Shown: in pieces, positions 11,089-23,124 of the stretch
How the letters are laid out: the number at the start of each line of letters is the position of its first letter
Position numbering within the stretch: position 1 is the first letter of the stretch
NCBI GenBank assembly: GCA_038093515.1
Contig: JBBPSI010000077.1
Span: 43,924 to 107,923, forward strand
Direction of reading: 5' to 3'
DNA length: 64,000 nt
Source of the DNA: Butyriboletus loyo
Lineage: Eukaryota > Basidiomycota > Agaricomycetes > Boletales > Boletaceae
The notes under the pieces: generated by a model
Databases searched by the model: none
What the model saw: only the letters and a program-made list of their open reading frames with translations
What the model was told of the DNA's origin: nothing
Made by a program: the position numbers and the translations under genes

Positions 11089-12447
11089 TCGCGTTGGACA
11101 GTCCCCATATTACATAATATTTTGTTTACTTCCCGGGTTCCAACTCCGACGACATCGGACAATAAGTCCTCGAATAATTTCAAACTCCACGCTGCGGCAC
11201 GTTCCTGCCTCGTGCCACACCTTCCCTCGTTGAAATCACTCGCGCGTGCGATTTATTAAAAGGGTTGATGAATCAGAAACGCATGGATACTACACGTGTA
11301 CATCGTCCGACATAGGGAGTAAATGCGGGAAACTCGTGGCCAACTGTCCGCTCGAGTCGCCAGGACCAAACGTGGCCCGGCATATCAATCAGATGCAATT
11401 ACAAGCAAACTGAATCAACACAGGCGATCAGCATGTATCAGAGATATCCGACCATAGCACATACCCCGAGGTGACTATGATACAGTCTGTTAAATCGCAA
11501 TACAACGGGGACTTAGCGTTTAAAAGTCCCCTTCAGAACGTCTGCGTATTGGCAGCACAGCCTCCATCTTCAGTTTGGAGGATCTATGGGGCTTTTGATC
11601 CAGTACAGTCAGCGACGGTACTTGACGCGCACAGCGACCGACGCACCTTTCTGGCTTCTACAAAAAAGAACGTGGAGGCAGCTACAAAGCTAAGCACGAG
11701 CAAGAGGAGAAGGTAACGCATGGCAGTAGTCAATCGAAAGGCTATATGTCGTTATTATGTGGTTTTTTTAATGGTTCATCTCTAATGGGCCAGCGAAACC
11801 ATCAGCTGGCTCGCCCCCTCTTATACTGTTCTTTCAAGGTCCGATCTCTAGGCTCGTCCACCGTTGGCTTATCGGACACGAGACGACCCTAGAACGTGCT
11901 ACACCCAACAACGTTCATTTCCGTACCACAATTGCTCGACGGGCATTGTCGAAAGTCAGTACATCCAGGGAAAGGAGTCACGAAATGGAAGTTGGGACCT
12001 CTCCGGTGGACACATTACCTGAAACATCAAGTCACCCAATGTATCCTTTTCGATCATCACACCGCATGGAATGGTAAAAGGTGGTGTTTCAGAATAAAAG
12101 ACTAGACGCAATGCACGTGCCCATCCAACCCCTGGTGGAAGGGGTGAAGCTGGCAAGTGGCAGGTGGCGTATCTTGATGACGTGCTTGGAACCGTTCATT
12201 CCATTGATCGTGTGACAGCACGGAAACCCTCATCGAATGCGGGCACTTCCGTGTGGACGTTTCCGGATGAGGTATCAATAGCTTCTAGACAGAAAGTTCG
12301 CGACATCCTGTTGTGCTATGGAATCTCTTCTCAGAGCCAATGCGTTAGGCCCACTGAGCATGCAAGGCGCAAATTACGAACCTACGCCGAGTTGGAGCAC
12401 AAGCGGTTCACTACAAACTCGACTCCACATAGGGTTCTTGACCCACA
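11089..12447. other. Gene-poor stretch
   Basis: About 1.36 kb lies between the upstream end of the Ser-rich gene and the small membrane protein gene. The open frames here are short and resemble nothing I know. Homopolymer runs occur near 11,761. I see no gene. Confidence 0.45.
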
Positions 12448-12928
12448 TCACGCTGCTTCTGCTGCTCTTGCTTCTCTTCCAGCATCCGCCCTGGCCTGTA
12501 TTTCCGCACGTTTCCATGCAATGAGCTCGTTTGTTCGTACTTCGTAGTGGTGTACCCAGTAGCCTCCATATCCAAATGCAGCAATCGCAATGACATGTCC
12601 AGCCAAGTCTGTAAGGAAAGCGTCTCGGATACATGGACGCTGGACGTCTGTGGAGAACAACATACTGTCCATGAGATTTCTCTTTTGTATTGCAAGCTGA
12701 CCGAAACGTGACGCGAGGCCAAAGGCAGAGAAACCGAGGATGGTACTAAGGAGAGCCATCAGAAAAAGTTTTGAGTGGTATCTCTGGACACTAATGAAAA
12801 ACAAGACGAAGAGCGTCGGCGACTTCGACGTTGGGCGGAGCATTGGCAGATCCAAATGCGGAAGGAGGAACAACATGGACAAATAGACCCCCCCTCTTGA
12901 TCAGTTGATCTTGCCGTCGCCTTTTCAT
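12448..12928 (-). CDS. Small two-helix membrane protein (possible complex I accessory subunit)
   Basis: Three exons (12792-12928, 12666-12745, 12448-12608) total 378 nt and encode 125 residues. The predicted protein has a polar N-terminus containing PPSAFGSANAPPNVEVADAL. A first hydrophobic stretch follows (YTILGFSAFGLASRFG), then a short loop (QLAIQKRNLMDN), a second helix (LAGHVIAIAAFGYGGYWVHHY) and a charged C-terminal tail rich in Arg, Ala and Glu. This hairpin plus charged tail resembles small fungal accessory subunits of NADH:ubiquinone oxidoreductase, but I assign that only tentatively. Both splice junctions are needed to keep the frame and produce the KRNLMDNLAGH bridge. The start at 12,926-12,928 is the only in-frame ATG of exon 1. 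Confidence 0.6.
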
Positions 12929-13001
12929 AATTATTAGATTTCAGCAACTTTTGCCACTAGGCTGGTTAGCTTGCTAGACTTGCTTAGCACCAAGCCTAGC
13001 G

Positions 13002-14040
13002 ATGTCTGATCAAACCGCATCCACATCTTCTTCCCAACATGCAGGACCAGCCGTCCTGCTCGACGCGAACGCGACGCTGCTGACGCCAGAAGAGAAGACG
13101 CAGGTAGCATCCAAGATGCAAACAGCGAGCGAAAAGAAGGATGTTGCTGATACAGCATTCAAGAACGGCGATCTCAAGAGTGGTACGTCTCTCAGGATAG
13201 TCCTCATCTGGTGGTGATGTGACTGAATACACCACAATCCTGCGCAGCATTACGATCATATCACGAAGTACAACTATACATCATGATGTACTCAAAGGTC
13301 GGGATCTCACACGTTCCATAGGCTCTCATGTACCTCCATGGACTTGACAAGTACGTTGGTCGACGCGCAAGCCCCTGAGGCCTAGTCCCTGACTGGCAGT
13401 GTCCCATGTGACCCAGAAACACACTCAAATCACTCGGAATGGGTGCCCCTCCCTCTCAACCGTCCTCCACCGTCGACCAGGCCGCGAGTGCCAAGAATGA
13501 GAGAACCGAGGTTGGTGGTCAAGTGATTGAACGTTGGAGTCTGGATAATTATCCAACAGGTTGATCTTATGCTCGAGAAAATCTACGCCAATATGTCGGC
13601 GTGTCATCTCAAACAAGAAAACTGGAAACGCGTCATAGACACCGCTGACAAGGTAACCCCCACATGCCGCGAGCACTCCAGGTCTGACGACCAGGATGAC
13701 CCAGGCGATCGCAAAGAACCCAACCAACTCCAAAGCACTCTTCCGCAAAGGCAAGGCGTTGGGGGAACTAGGGTACTTTGAGAAAGCCGAGGTGGTCCTT
13801 ACAGAGGCAAAGAAGATTGCACCCAATGGCATGTACCCCTTTTACTTGGCAGGTCATTTATCACTGGAACGATGATCACAGAAGCACCATTGGTCGACGC
13901 AGAATTGACGCGCCAGCGGGTTTCGGATCGCGAGAGACAAAGAGCCCATGATCAGAAATTGCGAGGTATGTTTTGTCCCGGTACTTCGTTCTGTCTCATT
14001 GTGTCTGTCAGGATGGCTGTCGAGAGAGAGCGCGGCATGA
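13002..14040 (+). CDS. Tetratricopeptide-repeat protein
   Basis: This is a 227-residue TPR protein of the kind found in co-chaperone families (TTC9/FKBP-TPR-like). Eight exons (13002-13182, 13248-13297, 13322-13350, 13417-13510, 13560-13652, 13705-13828, 13882-13965, 14012-14040) sum to 684 nt in one frame. TPR signatures appear at KKDVADTAFKNGDLKSALRSY, then YANMSACHLKQENWKRVIDTA, then NPTNSKALFRKGKALGELGY, ending in a charged helix. No prolyl-isomerase or other catalytic domain is present, so it is probably an adaptor binding chaperone C-termini. The sixth intron starts GCATGT, a GC-AG intron; no GT donor in the right phase is available. Confidence 0.78.
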
Positions 14041-14157
14041 AATGAGATATTCCATTTGGGGTTTTATACCACAACTGTACATACAAGCACGTGAAATCAA
14101 GTAGCCGGCTCTGACCTTTAAATACATCGGGTCAGTACACGGGTCTGTCCTCGCAGC

Positions 14158-16367
14158 ATGGGTCAAGACACCCCGTCATCGTCTGACGAATCCCTGACGA
14201 TCAGAGACAACCGTACCGGAAAACAATTCAAAGTTCCGTGCGTTCCCGTGCATCTCGTGTTCGACGGTCCCAGCTTACCTGAATCTCGCAGTATATCGCA
14301 CAACGCCATTCCCGCTTCCTTTTTCAAGTCCATCCGTGCCCCCTTGGGCCCAAATGACCGCCCAGAAGATGAGTCCGAGCGCGGCCTACGGGTCTCCGAC
14401 CGAGGCTTCCTGAACACTGCCGTCATCGAGAGCAGCATCACCTACATCGACGGTGACAACGGTATCCTGCGCTATAGGTACGTCGTGTTCCCAAATATGT
14501 GTATAGCACACCTCCCAAGCGTCCCTCCCAGAGGTTACCCCATCGAGCAGCTCGCCTCCCAATCCTCGTTCCTCGAGTGTGCATACCTCCTCATCTATGG
14601 CTCCCTCCCCACCCGGGTTCAGCTCTCCCATTTTGAACGCGAAGTTCTCAACCACGGCGTGGTGCATGCAGACGCAGCCGGATTCTTTCGCGCTTTCAGG
14701 TATGACGCCCATCCGATGGCCATCCTGACCAGTGCATTCGCATACTTGGGGTCTTATTATGGCGAGGCAAACCCGTCTTTGCAAGGTATCGTATGCGTGC
14801 TTGTTAGTGCACAGACGGCGGGGCGAAACGCTGATGTGACCCTTTTTTGGACCTCCTCTTCCAGGCCAAAACCTGTACACGAATGGTGCAAAGGGGAACC
14901 CAGCTGCGCTTCAGAACATGGACAAGCAGATTTACAGGCTCATAGGGAAAGCAACAACGCTCGCTGCAATGGCCTACCGTATTCGGCAAGGAAGAGAGTT
15001 CGTGGTACCACCGACGGGGATGAGCTATACGGAATCGTATGTACTCTCTGTCCTCGGCGTGTCACAAGGCTGGCTGACAACTGCTGGCTTGTTCGATAGA
15101 TTTCTCTTTCAGCTCGACCATCTCTCACACAGTGATGCATTCCCGACTACATCGACGTCTGTCGGGATCACATACAGACCCCATCCTGTCCTTGTTCGCG
15201 CCTTGGACATCTTGTTCATCCTCCATGCTGATCACGAGCTGAATGCTTCTAGTACCACAGTCCTTCAAACCGGATCGTCCCTCCCAGACCCGTACAGTGC
15301 AATTGCAGCGGGGTGTGCTTCGTTGTAGTAAGTGCGATCTGAGATTCTGCACTGTGCCCACTAAATTCATGGTATGCAGTGGTCCACTTCACGGAGGCGC
15401 GAACGAAGCTGTGATCCGGATGCTGGTATCTATTGGAAGGTATCTACATGATATTAGCCTATCCACAACCGCCAGAGCCAACGCGTATTTTCTTAGTCCT
15501 GAAAATGTTTCAGAATTCCTAGCAGCCGTGAAGCGCCGCGAGAAGGTGCTCAGTGGGTTCGGGCATCGTGTTTATAAGACCGTACGTGTGCCATCTCACC
15601 TGCCAGGGAAAACGAGTTGGCTGAAGACTCTCCCTGACAGTCTGACCCGCGGTCTTTCATCATTAGAAAGGTCGCAGATGAAGTATTTGCAGTGTACGTC
15701 CTGATTTGCTTTATTTGACTCGTTTATCGACGAAACACTCTTGTCATCCAGCACGGGTGCTGATCCTCTGCTCAACACTGCCATGGCATTGCACGATGCA
15801 GCCCTCAAAGACGATTATTTCGTCTCCCGGAAGCTTGCTCCCAATGTTGACTTTTGGAGGTATGTCCATATTTTTGCAGCCGGATCAGGTACTGATGATT
15901 TGGTTCGGCGCAATAGTGGGCTGATTTATCGCGCGATGGGTGTGTATTCGGACGAGAACTCATGATGTGGAAGTGAGCTCATGAATGCCAGGGTTCCCGA
16001 TGGATTTTTTCCCCGTTCTGTTTGTTGTACCTCGTGTTGTGGGGTGGCTCGCGCACTGGCGTCAGGTGGCTGCGATCTTGTTGCAGTCAGAACGTTGCTG
16101 ATAGCACACTAGATGATGTTGTCCCCGGAAGGCGTCAAGATATGGCGCCCGAGACAAGTCTACGTCGGCCCGTCCGAGCGGCCGTATGTCCCCGTAGAGG
16201 ATCGACAAGCGGTGGAAGGCATTGGCAAGGAACCAAGCGTGATGGTGCACTCTGGGTGAGCCTTTCCTGATGAAGCATGAGAGGTCATTGCTGACGCTGA
16301 TGTCCACAGAATAACGAAGCGGCGGAGACTGGTAGAGGAGGACAACGTTGTAAAGAGTAAGCTGTAG
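14158..16367 (+). CDS. Citrate synthase, peroxisomal form (C-terminal SKL)
   Basis: This enzyme condenses acetyl-CoA with oxaloacetate to give citrate. Thirteen exons starting at 14,158 (14158-14237, 14292-14477, 14532-14785, 14865-15036, 15100-15327, 15380-15439, 15497-15581, 15641-15693, 15752-15859, 15917-15939, 15992-16065, 16113-16255, 16310-16367) sum to 1,524 nt, or 507 residues. Family motifs are [26 protein letters not shown] (first catalytic His), [12 protein letters not shown] (second), FGHRVYKT and [16 protein letters not shown]. The protein ends KSKL, and SKL is the classic type 1 peroxisomal targeting signal. No mitochondrial presequence precedes the [11 protein letters not shown] start region. 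It is therefore probably the glyoxylate-cycle enzyme used on fatty acids or acetate. A 2-methylcitrate synthase is less likely given the PTS1. Confidence 0.93.
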
Positions 16368-16600
16368 GATGTGCCCTGATCCGATTTGTTACGCGTGTGA
16401 GGAGCGTGTCAACTGAAACCACGAACAATAAATCTGGTGGACTAGCTAACTTGATGACATGTAGCCTGTTGTCGTGCGGAGTTTGAATGAGAGAGGCATA
16501 AGATGATTGTTTTGTTTTTTTGTACATAACCTCCTCCGCCCCGCTTTCATATCCGCTCGGGTATTTATCCCCTTCGACGACCACTCCCCGCTGAGCAGCC

Positions 16601-17398
16601 ATGTTCACCACACTCTCTTCCGTCACTCTCTTGATCACTCTCATCAGCACCGTTTTCGCACAGTCCGGTTTCTCCATCGACACCCCCACCTTTGTCCAGG
16701 TCGGTCCCCCTCCCTTCCTCGCAGTTCCCTTTCCAATCTTGTTCCCAGTGCCAATCAACTCAAATCACTTGGACCGATACCGGAAATACCCCTTATGACC
16801 TCCTCGTTGTCTCTGCCCAGGATGTGTGCGGCGAAGCCCTGTGAGTCCTTCTCTGCACCTTCTCCGATCCACCATTCATCCACCACAGCGAGGACCTTGG
16901 CAACCAGACTTCCACCGATACGATCTGGACCGTCAACCTCGCTGCCGGTACTCAGGCCGTCCTCTCTCTTCAGGATTCAGTTGGAAACGAAGCCTGGAGC
17001 GGAACTGTACGTTTTTTCCCAAACTGGGCTTTTCCTGTCTAACTATTCCCATGGCGGACAATAGATCACCGTCGGTGACAGCAACGATACCTCTTGCTTG
17101 ACTAGCATTCCCTCTTCCGCCGCTCCCTCTGCATCCACTCCGGCCGTCTCCGGGACACTGTATGTCTTACCGCTGTGACTTCTTTCATGCCTGATTTCTA
17201 ATTCTTCCAAGTCCTACTCTTCATCCTTCCGGAGGCTCCCCAACTACTGGTTCTTCATCTCCGACATCCTCGGTCTTCGCCCCAGCCGGTGCAGCCAATG
17301 GTGGCATAACCCCCACCTCTGGCGCCCTTTCAACGCGCCCCCTCGGCGCTGTCACCCTTTTCACCGCTGTTCTCGCCGCCGTCGCGTTTGCTCTCTAA
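16601..17398 (+). CDS. Secreted Ser/Thr-rich, probably GPI-anchored protein
   Basis: Five exons (16601-16699, 16749-16840, 16889-17006, 17065-17159, 17212-17398) encode 196 residues. A clear signal peptide (MFTTLSSVTLLITLISTVFAQ) leads into a small domain around QITWTDTGNTPYDLLVVSAQ, ending at GTITVGDSNDTSC. This domain resembles the extracellular module of fungal Ser/Thr-rich cell-surface proteins (KRE9/KNH1-like). A Ser/Thr/Pro/Gly-rich spacer follows, then a C-terminal hydrophobic run (LGAVTLFTAVLAAVAFAL) typical of a GPI-attachment signal. It probably sits in the cell wall or plasma membrane. The specific role is unknown. Confidence 0.8.
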
Positions 17399-17812
17399 GC
17401 GAACGAAGATACCATGCTTTATACTTATCAGCTCAAGATGACGATACCCAGCACCTCAAAGTGCTACTATCCTGGCGATAGTGTACTATCTTCGATCGTT
17501 GGAGCTGGCCAAGATTCTCCCTGGTTTTTATTCTTCCATGCACTCGCCTTTGTGCATGATTTATCAAGGTTGTGCACGATCACTTCAGGCCAGACCTGGA
17601 ATAGCTGGCGTTGTTTTACTATAGGGTTTGCGGACCGGAATTCACTTCCACTGGTATGGGCTGGTTGCATGAGCTTTGCAATGTGTACTCGAGATTTCCC
17701 TGGGCCGGTAATTTTGGTAGCTCATCGTGCAAGCTCGATCCTTTGTAATACTTTAGATGAATCAACCCCTTTGACTATCTACCGTTGACATTCAAGGTCA
17801 ATCGACTGTCGA
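17399..17812. other. Spacer without a recognised gene
   Basis: About 410 bases follow the GPI-type gene. Short open frames show no family resemblance. Confidence 0.4.
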
Positions 17813-20024
17813 GTGGTGAGTATCATCGTCTCACTTTGTTGCCTTGGTGCGTTCCTTTTAAATTTGCTCTACCGTCGCCGTCATAAATCGTTTCTACTGG
17901 ATGGTGCACAGCTGTTGTATGATTCTTGTCAGATAATATTTATTCTGCCACAGACTCATCAAGGTAGCTCATGGAGTAAAGGACTTGCACGATGTCGAGA
18001 AGCATGACCTCCCGAGCCAGTGCTCCCACAACCTTGACGCCGATGCCCGCCTCAGGCGGCTCCCCCTGTGCAAGTCCATCGTGGGTCACCTTTTTCGATG
18101 GAGACTCTCAATTCCCGTTTTCTCACTTACACAGAGTGGGGGTCGTGTGGTCATTCACGATTTCTGCTTCCACCCATTTACCCGCCGAAGGAGTGATGTC
18201 CTTTGATTCATCCAGGCGATATCATAACAATGTCTTTTTTGCGACGTGGTCGATCGATGCAAGATGCGGCCATACGCAACTCCGAGACAGATTGCCACGC
18301 AAGGACTGCTCGAGTATCTAGTATTCGAATTCTAGGGGTATCGACATGTCCAGCATGGAGCTATGGAGTCGTAAGTAGCCCATTCCTTTCCCCTCCGCTC
18401 GCAAGGTTCATTTCGCTGCCCACAGGTACGGTTGGAATCGGGATACAAGTCACATCGAGGCAAAGAGAAACGTGGCGAGAGACACAGAATCCGAGTATGT
18501 ACCATCAAATTTTGCTTCCGGTCAGAAGTGGCTTTCGTGAGCCAACCAGCCCCCGTATCCAAACGATCAAAAGGATTTCATCGTTTATGTCTCACATCGA
18601 ATTGTGCATTATTATCATAGTCCGGTATGTCGGTTCACGGTCGAATCGTTTGCAAAACCTACTCGTTCGTCCCAATGCAAGTGTGCAGTATTTGCGGCAT
18701 GTCTTTCGTGTACCGTTACGAAATGAACGGCCATGATGACAAGACCATTGCCGTGATCGAGAATGGCATCGAGTACTTGCAGTCTAGTCTCAACGTGTTG
18801 TTCTCGTGAAAGGCGTTCTTTTACGACTTTTCATGGGGTAAGTCGACCCTCTTTCGATTACCTGTGTCATCGTTCAGTTCGGACTTTTGCGGTGTCGTAT
18901 CTGTCAGATTGGCTGCCAGGGGAACAAGATCTCGATCGTTTGAGCTCGTCATACAGTTCCACTCACGATAGTCGGGTCTCGCGGCCAAGCGTCGAGGAAG
19001 AACAGTCATGATCAGCAAACAATTCAGTGGATCTGAGAGTGGGTGGAAGCAGAAGAGTTGCCACAGAGTGAGCGTCGAAACGGTCAAGGTATCCCGCCGA
19101 CACTCCGAGGCTGCACTGGTAAATGTTCCTACCTTCACAATGTTCCTCAGGTACGACATGATGTCCAAGAGTTCTTCGCGTCCACCCTCCTGTTTCTCTT
19201 TACTCCCTGGAAACGTCGAAAGGTCGGAGCGGCAAAGAGAGCCAACCCAACAGACGGCTTCCTCAATATGCGCATATCGATGAGTCGAGTTCAAGTAAAG
19301 GTTGTGCCTCGTGTTCATCACGGAGATTTTCGGCTGGTGACCCCTACCGTGCTTGATGCAAAGTCCCCCACTTACTGTTTCTTCTCATGGCTACGGCCCT
19401 GTTATACCGCCACATTCAGGATCAAGCCTTGTGCGAAATCGCAACCGTCGTTGGCCATACCGCATTGGGTTCTCCTTGCCTTGGGTCGATCTGAAGTAGC
19501 CGTAAGGGAAGCGTTCAGATGGCGGGGGACTTTCCTCTTGGGTACGTGCGTGCATCCAAGTGATATGGCGATATTGGTGTTTACGATGATTCGTCGGCGG
19601 CCTTTGCTTGTGCATCATCATGAGCTACTTCGTTCCCAAGGGTATGAGTAAACCTCGCCGGCAATACGACCCATGATGTGGGACCGTCTAGTAAGGCGTA
19701 CATACCCTTTCCCACTCGCATCCTTTTGCAGGGCGATTGCTCGGGACGAGATGCATTATCCGGAAGCATCCGGATTTCGAGCAGAGCGTTTCCTCGGTAG
19801 TTTAAACGAGAACGAGGCAGGTTCGTGGCTGGGTTTCATTCTCTCGACAGTCTTTTTTCCCGGGCAGGTATGTCGCAGACGCCTCCGTCTTGGTGACGAT
19901 TGCGTCTCTACTTGCCATGTTTCGCATTGAGAGAGAGAGAGAGGAAGAACGTGGTCGAGAGGCGAGATCCTCGCCTACTGCTATACTCACGGGCCCATCG
20001 GTCCGAACAGCCAGCTCCGCGTAG
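17813..20024 (+). pseudogene. Cytochrome P450 relic
   Basis: A heavily decayed fungal P450 can be followed in pieces across several frames. Near 17,813 there is a membrane-anchor-like run (IIVSLCCLGAFLLNLLYRRR). A proline-rich hinge-like piece follows near 18,050. Near 18,715-18,800 an open piece reads YEMNGHDDKTIAVIENGIEY. Near 19,490 the K-helix region reads VREAFRWR, and near 19,620 SYFVPKG. Near 19,735 comes ARDEMHYPEASGFRAERFLG, and the end region reads GRYVADASVLVTIASLLAMF. Frameshifts and stops separate these. At the heme loop, the reading frame giving PGRY has a Phe codon (19,857-19,859) where the heme-binding cysteine should be, and the FGFGRR part is also ruined. The gene cannot encode an active enzyme. 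Confidence 0.8.
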
Positions 20025-20749
20025 GCTGCTTCAAAACACTCGAACCTGAAAGGATGATCAGATCTTTCTTACGGCCTGGCGTATGCATCCTTTTTTTTCG
20101 GTTGTCGGTGGGCCGTTATCTCGCTTCGATATACCCCCGCTGCAGTAGCGTTTACGGAGTTGTAGGCACGACCTGTCGGCCCTGGAAATCCAGCAAACCG
20201 GTTTGGTTTGTTCGCACTCGAATGCTTCTTGCTTCTGTAGCGACGCTTCCGGTTTTACAGCTAGGCGACCCGTCGATCGGCCCAGACTCTTGCAGTTTCC
20301 GGCCAAACGGCGACAGCCAGTCGTTCAAACATCCCGTGACAGCGACGGGGGGTGATATATTAACTGTCAGAGAAACCCGCCGTGTGATGAGTACTTACAA
20401 GGCTTGTAAGTACTTCGAGGCTTTCTGAAATGAATTTTCCATTCTTCCAATCACAACTCTTGAATGGCCTGTAGTACTAGTAGAGTAGTCGAGCGATAAC
20501 GTTACATTACACCTTTGCAGATTTGGAGCAGTCAACGCGGCGGCATTCAGCGGTAAAATCGGAACGTGGGACGCCACCGAGCCAGAGTGGAGGTCTCTCG
20601 TCAATTCAGTTTCGGGGTGCCGGACCGTAGTCGCTACTAGGGTCATCAAATACAAACGTTCGAAAGATGCAGATCGACGTTGGGATCTCACTAGTACTAG
20701 TCCTCACATCTCCGAGGCCAATCAGATCATTATTATCATATCCACCATC
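20025..20749. other. Spacer between the P450 relic and PCC1
   Basis: About 720 bases. I see no coding sequence. It must include the PCC1 promoter near its right end, where the short palindromic run ACTAGTACTAGT occurs. Confidence 0.4.
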
Positions 20750-21170
20750 ATGTCCGACACAGCATGGCACTCTGTGTGAGTATCCTCGCCTGATTTTAAA
20801 ACTCATGTCTGAATTCGTTCTAGGACCGTCCGTATCCCGTTCACGAGCAATAACCATGCCACGATCGCAAAGCAAGTCATCGATGTCGACGCTGAACTAC
20901 AAAAGGGCGCTGTAAAGCGGTCGTTGACGGTCGAAGGCGACGAGCTGATCGCGTCAGTCTTACGTTCCCCCATCCTTGCTTCTAATCGCCGCCCCTGACG
21001 GTCGACGGCATCGCAGGACATTTCAGACGTTGACCATCCGTTTAGCACGTCTAGCAGTCAATGGGTTTTTGGAGAACGTCGATCTCGTCGTTCGAACGAT
21101 CGGAGAATTTGGCGAACAGGCCAGCAAGGGACCGGGGACGGCGGAGACGGGGACGTCAGAGTCCAAGTAG
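20750..21170 (+). CDS. PCC1: KEOPS/EKC complex subunit PCC1
   Basis: This is the small Pcc1/CTAG/LAGE3-family subunit of the KEOPS complex, which makes N6-threonylcarbamoyladenosine on tRNAs and also affects transcription and telomeres. Three exons (20750-20775, 20824-20952, 21017-21170) give 102 residues, within the family's usual 80-110. The N-terminal strand TVRIPFTSNNHATIAKQVID, the middle VKRSLTVEGDELIATF and the helix LTIRLARLAVNGFLENVDLV match the two-strand, long-helix Pcc1 fold. A short acidic tail ends the protein. It is convergent with the EBP1-like gene, the stops being about 90 bp apart. Confidence 0.88.
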
Positions 21171-21262
21171 TACAGTCAAGTATTTCGATTCACTGTTCGT
21201 ACATCACCACCCCCGTTCGATCGACAAATAGCGTGTATTTATCTATTGTCTAATCACTTGGT

Positions 21263-22791
21263 TCAGGCCTCTGCTGTCTCTGCTTTCTTTTTCTTCTTGT
21301 TCTCTCGCAGTGGCTTTGTCAACAGGCTCTTCAGCTCCTCATCCTCCAGCTCTTTCTCGGTCTTGACTAGCTCCGGTTTGTACCAAATAGGTGGATGGGT
21401 GATCAGCAGGGGTCCAGCAGGGGGGAGGGCGACAGTGAAATGGAATGCAGCCACAAACGTGCTTGCAGGAGTGTAGCTAGTGCAAAGTTATCAGAATGGC
21501 GATATATCAACCAAAAGCATTGTCACTCACACCACCTCGTACGGTTTCACGAGACCATGAGAGACGGCCTCTTGGAGGCCAAGACGGGCCCTCTTCTCAT
21601 CCTCCAGGACACGGATGTTGATCGGGAATGTGCCAGCCTTCTTCTGCATCTCAGAAAACACTGCGCGAGAATTCTTTAGTTTAAGTTGATACGTGACGGC
21701 CCCTTCCTTCTGATAAATAGTCGTTCTCGAGTCTTCTACCCGTGCCTTGAAACATCACAATTAAATCCAGATCGTTCTCGATGATCGTTCAACCGTACCT
21801 TTCCGTCCTCCCCTGAGGAGACGAGAATATCGATGCCATACACTTCATCCTCTGCAAATGTAATCGTCTCGGTGTCCCGTCTCTGAGCTTCAGTCGGGTT
21901 CAGGATAATACGCTTCTTCCCATCTATCGCATTTTGAGTCTGTTGACACGACAACATCCCTATTCAACCAAAAAAAAAAACGAAACGTCTCTCTCTCCAG
22001 TTCACGATGAATCACTCGATCGAGCGCACGTACCTTCCACCGGCTTGCAGTCCCAGGCCGAAGCCACTTTTGCCACCGCGTCCGTCACTGCCCAGTTTTT
22101 GTTCCCAACTTTGACCAATCTCAGCGCAGCCTCAGCAGCATGCCAAGCTGCCTTGAGTACATCGGCCTGTCTTCCCTTCACGGGATGTTGCTCGCTTGCA
22201 CCAACGACGATCGTTTCTGCGCTGATCGCCGCAAACCCGTCGATGTGAGCCCCGATGTGGAGCTTCACGACGTCATCTTTAGTCAATACCTGGGAGGCAA
22301 GCGAATCCGAGCTACATCATCGCACAATCTATTCAATCGGAGAGCTCGGAGCGGGTGAGGGGCTTGGAAACGTACGCAAGAGGGGAAAAGTGGGCGACGG
22401 CGTTGTTGACGGAAATACACGTCGGGAAGGCGATGCCTACACCATCTCCTTGATGAGAACATGTCCCAGGGATGAGAAAGAAAAAAAATCGTGCCTTTGG
22501 AGACCTTGACGCCCTTGACGGACTTGTTGTACACACCCCCAGTTGCCTCTTCGAGGAGCTTGTCCCCCTCAACGCAAAGATCGATGATCTTTGCACCCTC
22601 GACTGAGAGAGCGATGAGTTTCTTCATGACATCGTTTACAATGTCGCCAGCCGACTAAGAAATCCAGCATGATGATGAGTGCTCCTGAAGACGCCATTGT
22701 ATGAAAAACAGTTTGGGCATACTTTGTATTTGGTGATATCAGCCTCAGATATCAATCGCGGTTTTTCAGCTGGTTTTGGGGCTTCCGCCAT
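21263..22791 (-). CDS. EBP1/PA2G4-type protein (methionine-aminopeptidase fold, nucleolar)
   Basis: This is a homologue of human PA2G4/EBP1 and fission yeast Cdb4: a pita-bread-fold protein without aminopeptidase activity that binds ribosomes and RNA. Seven exons (22723-22791, 22495-22654, 22376-22436, 22034-22311, 21799-21959, 21531-21745, 21263-21476) sum to 1,158 nt, 385 residues. Motifs include EGAKIIDLCVEGDKLLEEAT, KGIAFPTCISVNNAVAHFSP, KLHIGAHIDGFAA and FTVALPPAGPLLIT. A basic tail (RENKKKKKAETAEA) is typical of the family's nucleolar and RNA-binding region. The intron at 22,437-22,494 begins GCACGA: only this GC-AG junction recreates KGIAFPT in frame. Confidence 0.92.
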
Positions 22792-23124
22792 GGCTATCTG
22801 CGTCAAAGAAGGTGGATATGCAAAAAGTGATCGTGTGGAAGAGTACAAAGGGCTCCACGATCGCGCCAACAGGAAACAGGACCAGAACTGACCAACTAGC
22901 AGAGGCTGACGGCGGACCTGATTTGGTAGAGCTCCTGAATCAAGATGGGCCCGCACTTTGGCCGAAAGCTGACCACGCCAGTCGCGCTTGAATATGGCTA
23001 TACAAGACTACTATACAGCTCGATAATGGGGGTATCATGCCCTAGAGTGTGCTGTCTAAATGTGCGCTCATTTCGTCCGAGTCCCCGTCCCAGGTATCAA
23101 TCATTATAAGCAAGGGTGATCGAA
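22792..23124. other. Spacer upstream of the EBP1-like gene
   Basis: About 330 bases between two minus-strand genes. I see no gene. Confidence 0.4.

Noticed and set aside
11471..12105. Short plus-strand frames as possible genes
   Set aside because: They are under 85 codons, with no splice-supported extension and no recognisable sequence.
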